From NCBI RefSeq assembly GCF_022430525.1, contig NZ_CP092520.1, positions 62,001 through 126,000 of the forward strand: 64,000 bases of DNA, written 5' to 3'. A program made the position numbers and the translations under genes. How positions within the stretch are numbered: the stretch's first letter is position 1; the number at the start of each line of letters is the position of its first letter. Below are positions 61,099 through 64,000 of this stretch, one piece after another. Below the pieces are notes generated by a model that searched no databases, was not told the DNA's origin, and saw only the letters and a list, made by a program, of their open reading frames with translations. Origin of the DNA: Cetobacterium somerae (GTDB lineage Bacteria > Fusobacteriota > Fusobacteriia > Fusobacteriales > Fusobacteriaceae).

Positions 61099-63743
61099 AA
61101 ATAGATACAAAATATATAGATAGAACATTGAACACAATACTATCTCCTTTTAGAAATATAGAGTTTTTTGAAAATGATATCTTTAAAAATTCCAAGAATA
61201 TTAGCGAAGTTTTAAATGAATTATATCCTATATTAAATAAAGAAATAGAAATTTTAAATTTAGATGAATTAGAATTAACATTTAAAAAATTTTATGGATT
61301 ATCTTTTCAAAAGTTAAAAGATAATCCGGAGAAGAGATATTTACAACTTTTAAAATCTTTTAGTGAAAGTTTTTTAACTCATAGAGATGGTGAAATAACT
61401 TTTAAATATTGGAATAGTGAAAAAGACATTTTTAAAGCTTTTGACAGTGTGGAAAAAGTTTTAATTTGGAATAGTTTAACACGAATAATTCCAACAGATA
61501 TAATTGGAGTTTTATTTTTAAGGGCAAATAAACTAAATGATTTAGAAAACTTGAAAAACTATTCATCTATAATAAAATTAGAGGATAAGCAGTTAAATTC
61601 AATACTAAAAAAAGGTATCTCTGAAACTCATCTTCATGCATCTGCTTCAACAGATTTTTATAACTCTTGGAAAAATTTAATGAGATTAAAAAATAGAAAT
61701 GAAAGTTTTTATGAAGATAGAATACTGGGAAAATTTGAAAAGTTAGAGAAATTTAAAGTTTTAGCAGCTATATATAGAATTTTATTAGCGGATTTTATAT
61801 GTAAAAGAGATGAAGATGAGTTAGATTTCAAAAGATATCTAAAAGAGAAAAGAAAGGACATATATTATAAATTAGAATACAAAGAGATAAAAGATGGAAA
61901 TACTCAAGAGTTGGAAGAAATTTTTCATAAGTTAAAAGAGAATATAATTTCTAATGGAAATTTTACGGTTGAAGAGTTTGAAAAGCTAAAAAATGGTGAT
62001 ATTTTAAGATATATTTGGAAAGAGGAAGATATAGAAGAGTTAAAAACAAATGAAGAAAATATTTTTTTAATGAAGTGTTTAAACTATTTAGATTTAGGTG
62101 AAAATAAAGATAAAATATTTTTAGAATGTTTCTTTGATTATTTAAAAGTAAAAAATGTTTATTTTAAAATTATGGTTCAAGGAAATAAAGTTAAAGGTTT
62201 AGATATTTTTACTAATTATTTTAAAAGGTCAACAAAAATAGGTGCTGATGAAGATGAATATTGGTGGGAGCATAGAATTAGAACTCAATTTAAAGATTCT
62301 AATTTAAAAAAAGTTGAATTTAGAATTTCACCAAGTACATCATTTGACATTATGAAAAAAGAGTTATTAGCTATTTTTCAGAGTTATAAAAAAGTTTTAG
62401 AAAGTGAGTTTTTTGACGGAGATATAGATTTTCCAAAAATAGGTATAATATACCATTTTATTAAAAGTAGAGATCAATCAAAACTTCAAAAATGTTGGTA
62501 TAAAAAGTGTAAAAATAAGTCAGAGCACGGATTATTAAATTTTAATAAAAATATAATTCAATATGAAAAAGAAAAAAAGAATATTTTAGAATTAAGAAAA
62601 ATTAGAAATCTATCAAAATATATTGTAGGAGTAGATGGTGCAAGCATTGAGAACAATACAGAGCCTTGGGTATTTACATCTATTTATGATGGGATAAGAG
62701 ATAGTGATAATGGTTATAGATGTGATAGTGGACGAGGAATAAAAAGTTTAGGTTTTTCTTTTCATGCAGGAGAGGATTTTAGACATATTATAACAGGCAT
62801 AAGAAGAATAGATGAAACTATGAAATATTTTAAATATCATTCAGGTGATAGAATAGGTCATGGGATAGCCTTAGGTGTAGATATGAAAAGATGGTGTGAA
62901 CATCATCCAGTAATAATACTTCCTAGAGTAGAATATTTTGAAAATTTAATTTGGATGTGGGGAAAAAGTCGAGAACGTATCTTAGAAATGAATCTTACTT
63001 ATTTGGAGAAATTAATTTTTGACACAGGAAAAGATATATATGGGAAAATGGATGGGATAACAATATTTAATTTATGGGAGATGTATTGTAAGAAGTTTGA
63101 AAAATTTCATGTAGAAGATATTAGCACAAAAGGTTATAGTCCATGTTTAATATCAGTAGATTCAAATATTGAAGAGTTAGGAAGAGAGAGGTTTGAAAGA
63201 GTTTTGTGCTTTAAAGATAAAAATCAAATATGGACACTAGAAAGTCTATTAAAAGCATATCACTGTGAAAAATATTTGTGTAGAATGAATGAACCTATTC
63301 AAATAAGAATAAAAAAAGAGGAGATAGAGATATTTGAAAAGCTTCAAAAATTAGTTTTGAAAAAAATATCTGAAGATGGGATAATAATAGAAACTAATCC
63401 AACGTCAAATATGGCAATAGGGGAGTTAAAAAGTATTTTTGAACACTATATAACTAATTTAAATAGATTAGAGTATGAAAAAGATGATGAAAATTATAAA
63501 TATTTAATGGTTAGTATAAATAGTGATGATCCATCTGTTTTTAATTCTATATTAAGTAATGAGTTTGCTTATATATATTATTCTTTGATAAATGAGGGGT
63601 ATCCAAAAGAGGTAGTTTTGAGATGGATAGATAAGGTAAGAGAGTATGGTATGAATAGTAGTTTTATAGATGATAAAAAGCAAAATTTAGATAAAACTAT
63701 AATTGAGTTATGCGAAATAATAGAGACTTTAAATAAATATTAA
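61095..63743 (+). CDS. rdrB: RADAR system adenosine deaminase RdrB
   Basis: An 882-residue metal-dependent deaminase. The adenosine deaminase motifs occur in order: HLHAS (His179, His181), HAGE (His557, Glu560), RIGHG (His589), NPTSN and SDDP (Asp811, Asp812). About 375 residues separate the first two motifs, a large insertion far beyond metabolic adenosine deaminases and as expected for RdrB. All zinc and catalytic residues are kept, so the enzyme should be active. Described RdrB enzymes convert adenosine to inosine in RNA or in ATP/dATP pools during phage infection. It is translated with rdrA through a four-base overlap. Confidence 0.93.
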   Translation: MKIDTKYIDRTLNTILSPFRNIEFFENDIFKNSKNISEVLNELYPILNKEIEILNLDELELTFKKFYGLSFQKLKDNPEKRYLQLLKSFSESFLTHRDGEITFKYWNSEKDIFKAFDSVEKVLIWNSLTRIIPTDIIGVLFLRANKLNDLENLKNYSSIIKLEDKQLNSILKKGISETHLHASASTDFYNSWKNLMRLKNRNESFYEDRILGKFEKLEKFKVLAAIYRILLADFICKRDEDELDFKRYLKEKRKDIYYKLEYKEIKDGNTQELEEIFHKLKENIISNGNFTVEEFEKLKNGDILRYIWKEEDIEELKTNEENIFLMKCLNYLDLGENKDKIFLECFFDYLKVKNVYFKIMVQGNKVKGLDIFTNYFKRSTKIGADEDEYWWEHRIRTQFKDSNLKKVEFRISPSTSFDIMKKELLAIFQSYKKVLESEFFDGDIDFPKIGIIYHFIKSRDQSKLQKCWYKKCKNKSEHGLLNFNKNIIQYEKEKKNILELRKIRNLSKYIVGVDGASIENNTEPWVFTSIYDGIRDSDNGYRCDSGRGIKSLGFSFHAGEDFRHIITGIRRIDETMKYFKYHSGDRIGHGIALGVDMKRWCEHHPVIILPRVEYFENLIWMWGKSRERILEMNLTYLEKLIFDTGKDIYGKMDGITIFNLWEMYCKKFEKFHVEDISTKGYSPCLISVDSNIEELGRERFERVLCFKDKNQIWTLESLLKAYHCEKYLCRMNEPIQIRIKKEEIEIFEKLQKLVLKKISEDGIIIETNPTSNMAIGELKSIFEHYITNLNRLEYEKDDENYKYLMVSINSDDPSVFNSILSNEFAYIYYSLINEGYPKEVVLRWIDKVREYGMNSSFIDDKKQNLDKTIIELCEIIETLNKY

Positions 63744-63765
63744 TAAATTATAAAATTATAGTTAG

Positions 63766-63791
63766 AGGTAGAGTTTGATGCTCTGCCTTTT
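63766..63791 (+). terminator. Intrinsic terminator of the RADAR operon
   Basis: AGGTAGAG and CTCTGCCT arms (one G-T pair), seven-base loop, short T-run. It closely resembles the terminator at 57947-57973 just upstream of rdrA. Confidence 0.75.
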
Positions 63792-63815
63792 GACATAAAT
63801 AAAGGAGATGAGTAA

Positions 63816-64000
63816 ATGAAAAAAGAGAAAGTTTTTAAATTTTTATCTATAGCTGTAATGCTTTCTATATTTTGGTTTTCTCATCAAGATGCCAAAGAGT
63901 CAGCTAGACAATCAACATATGTAAAAAAACAAGTAAATAAAGTTATAGGTAAAGGAATAAAATATAATATTAGAAAAAATGCTCACTTTTTTATATATAT
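63816..64000 (+). CDS. VanZ-like membrane protein, 3'-truncated by window end
   Basis: The frame opens with ATG behind AAAGGAGATGAG and runs off the end of the window. The first 61 residues hold one hydrophobic segment, then FWFSHQDAKESARQS and NIRKNAHFFIYI. The pattern of a first helix, (F)SSQ-like loop and R-K-x-A-H-F is typical of VanZ-family proteins. It lies after the RADAR terminator and is probably a resident gene marking the edge of the defence insertion rather than an accessory RADAR subunit, but the rest of the protein is not visible. Confidence 0.7.
   Translation, partial: MKKEKVFKFLSIAVMLSIFWFSHQDAKESARQSTYVKKQVNKVIGKGIKYNIRKNAHFFIY

Noticed and set aside
63816-64000. A third RADAR gene (Csx27- or SLATT-like) after rdrB
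   Set aside because: The visible N-terminus fits VanZ proteins, and a terminator separates it from rdrB. The truncated view leaves some doubt.

Overview
The window is very AT-rich, Gram-negative-type chromosomal DNA that most resembles the Fusobacteriota (Fusobacterium or Cetobacterium). The signs are a fermentative gene content (glycyl radical enzyme, PTS, amino-acid permeases), a type V autotransporter and other outer-membrane proteins ending in Phe, a TolC-like protein, and purine-rich Shine-Dalgarno sites before almost every gene. The genus is an inference; no rRNA gene is present.

Layout. 1-4.4 kb: alpha-galactoside operon (LacI-type regulator, GH36 alpha-galactosidase, GPH symporter). 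4.4-6.2 kb: Usp-like protein, small zinc-ribbon protein, XRE-cupin regulator. 6.2-12.1 kb: trans-4-hydroxy-L-proline operon (gate-domain transporter, HypE, HypD, ProC, PpnP). HypD keeps the known catalytic and ligand residues, each shifted by one position. 12.1-14.6 kb: tandem-domain polyphosphate kinase 2 and a RelA/SpoT-domain synthetase. 14.6-16.3 kb: NSS-family transporter behind a 24-codon leader peptide ending Trp-Trp-Trp-Pro-stop and a perfect intrinsic terminator. 16.3-20.4 kb: autotransporter and MATE exporter. 20.5-22.25 kb: IS605/IS1341-type element with a TnpB-like nuclease lacking the usual Cys zinc finger, inserted between a promoter and an NlpC/P60 gene. 22.9-28.7 kb: secreted FMN-binding-like protein, then a minus-strand operon of HAE-type histidine phosphatase (MINPP/phytase-like), PhnD, PhnC, two PhnE and PhnP. 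28.9-36 kb: YjeM-like permease, malX-malY and two PTS-type regulators.

36.2-56.6 kb: surface polysaccharide locus. It opens with an outer-membrane protein and a small secreted protein, then Wzz, BY-kinase and PHP phosphatase. A TolC/adaptor/FtsX-permease set without its ATPase follows, then PglF, PglE, PglC and PglD-like enzymes (diacetylbacillosamine initiation). The more AT-rich distal part holds glycosyltransferases, a UDP-HexNAc dehydrogenase, a pyruvyltransferase, a MurB paralogue, Wzy, an AAC(3)-like acetyltransferase and Wzx. 56.6-57.9 kb is decayed and ends in a frameshifted glmM fragment.

58.0-63.7 kb: a two-gene RADAR anti-phage system (RdrA ATPase and RdrB adenosine deaminase). 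A VanZ-like gene runs off the end. The best candidates for new biology are the WWWP leader peptide, the phosphatase-phnDCEE-phnP operon without C-P lyase, the TnpB variant, the apparent AUA start of wzx, and the ATPase-less efflux set inside the polysaccharide locus.
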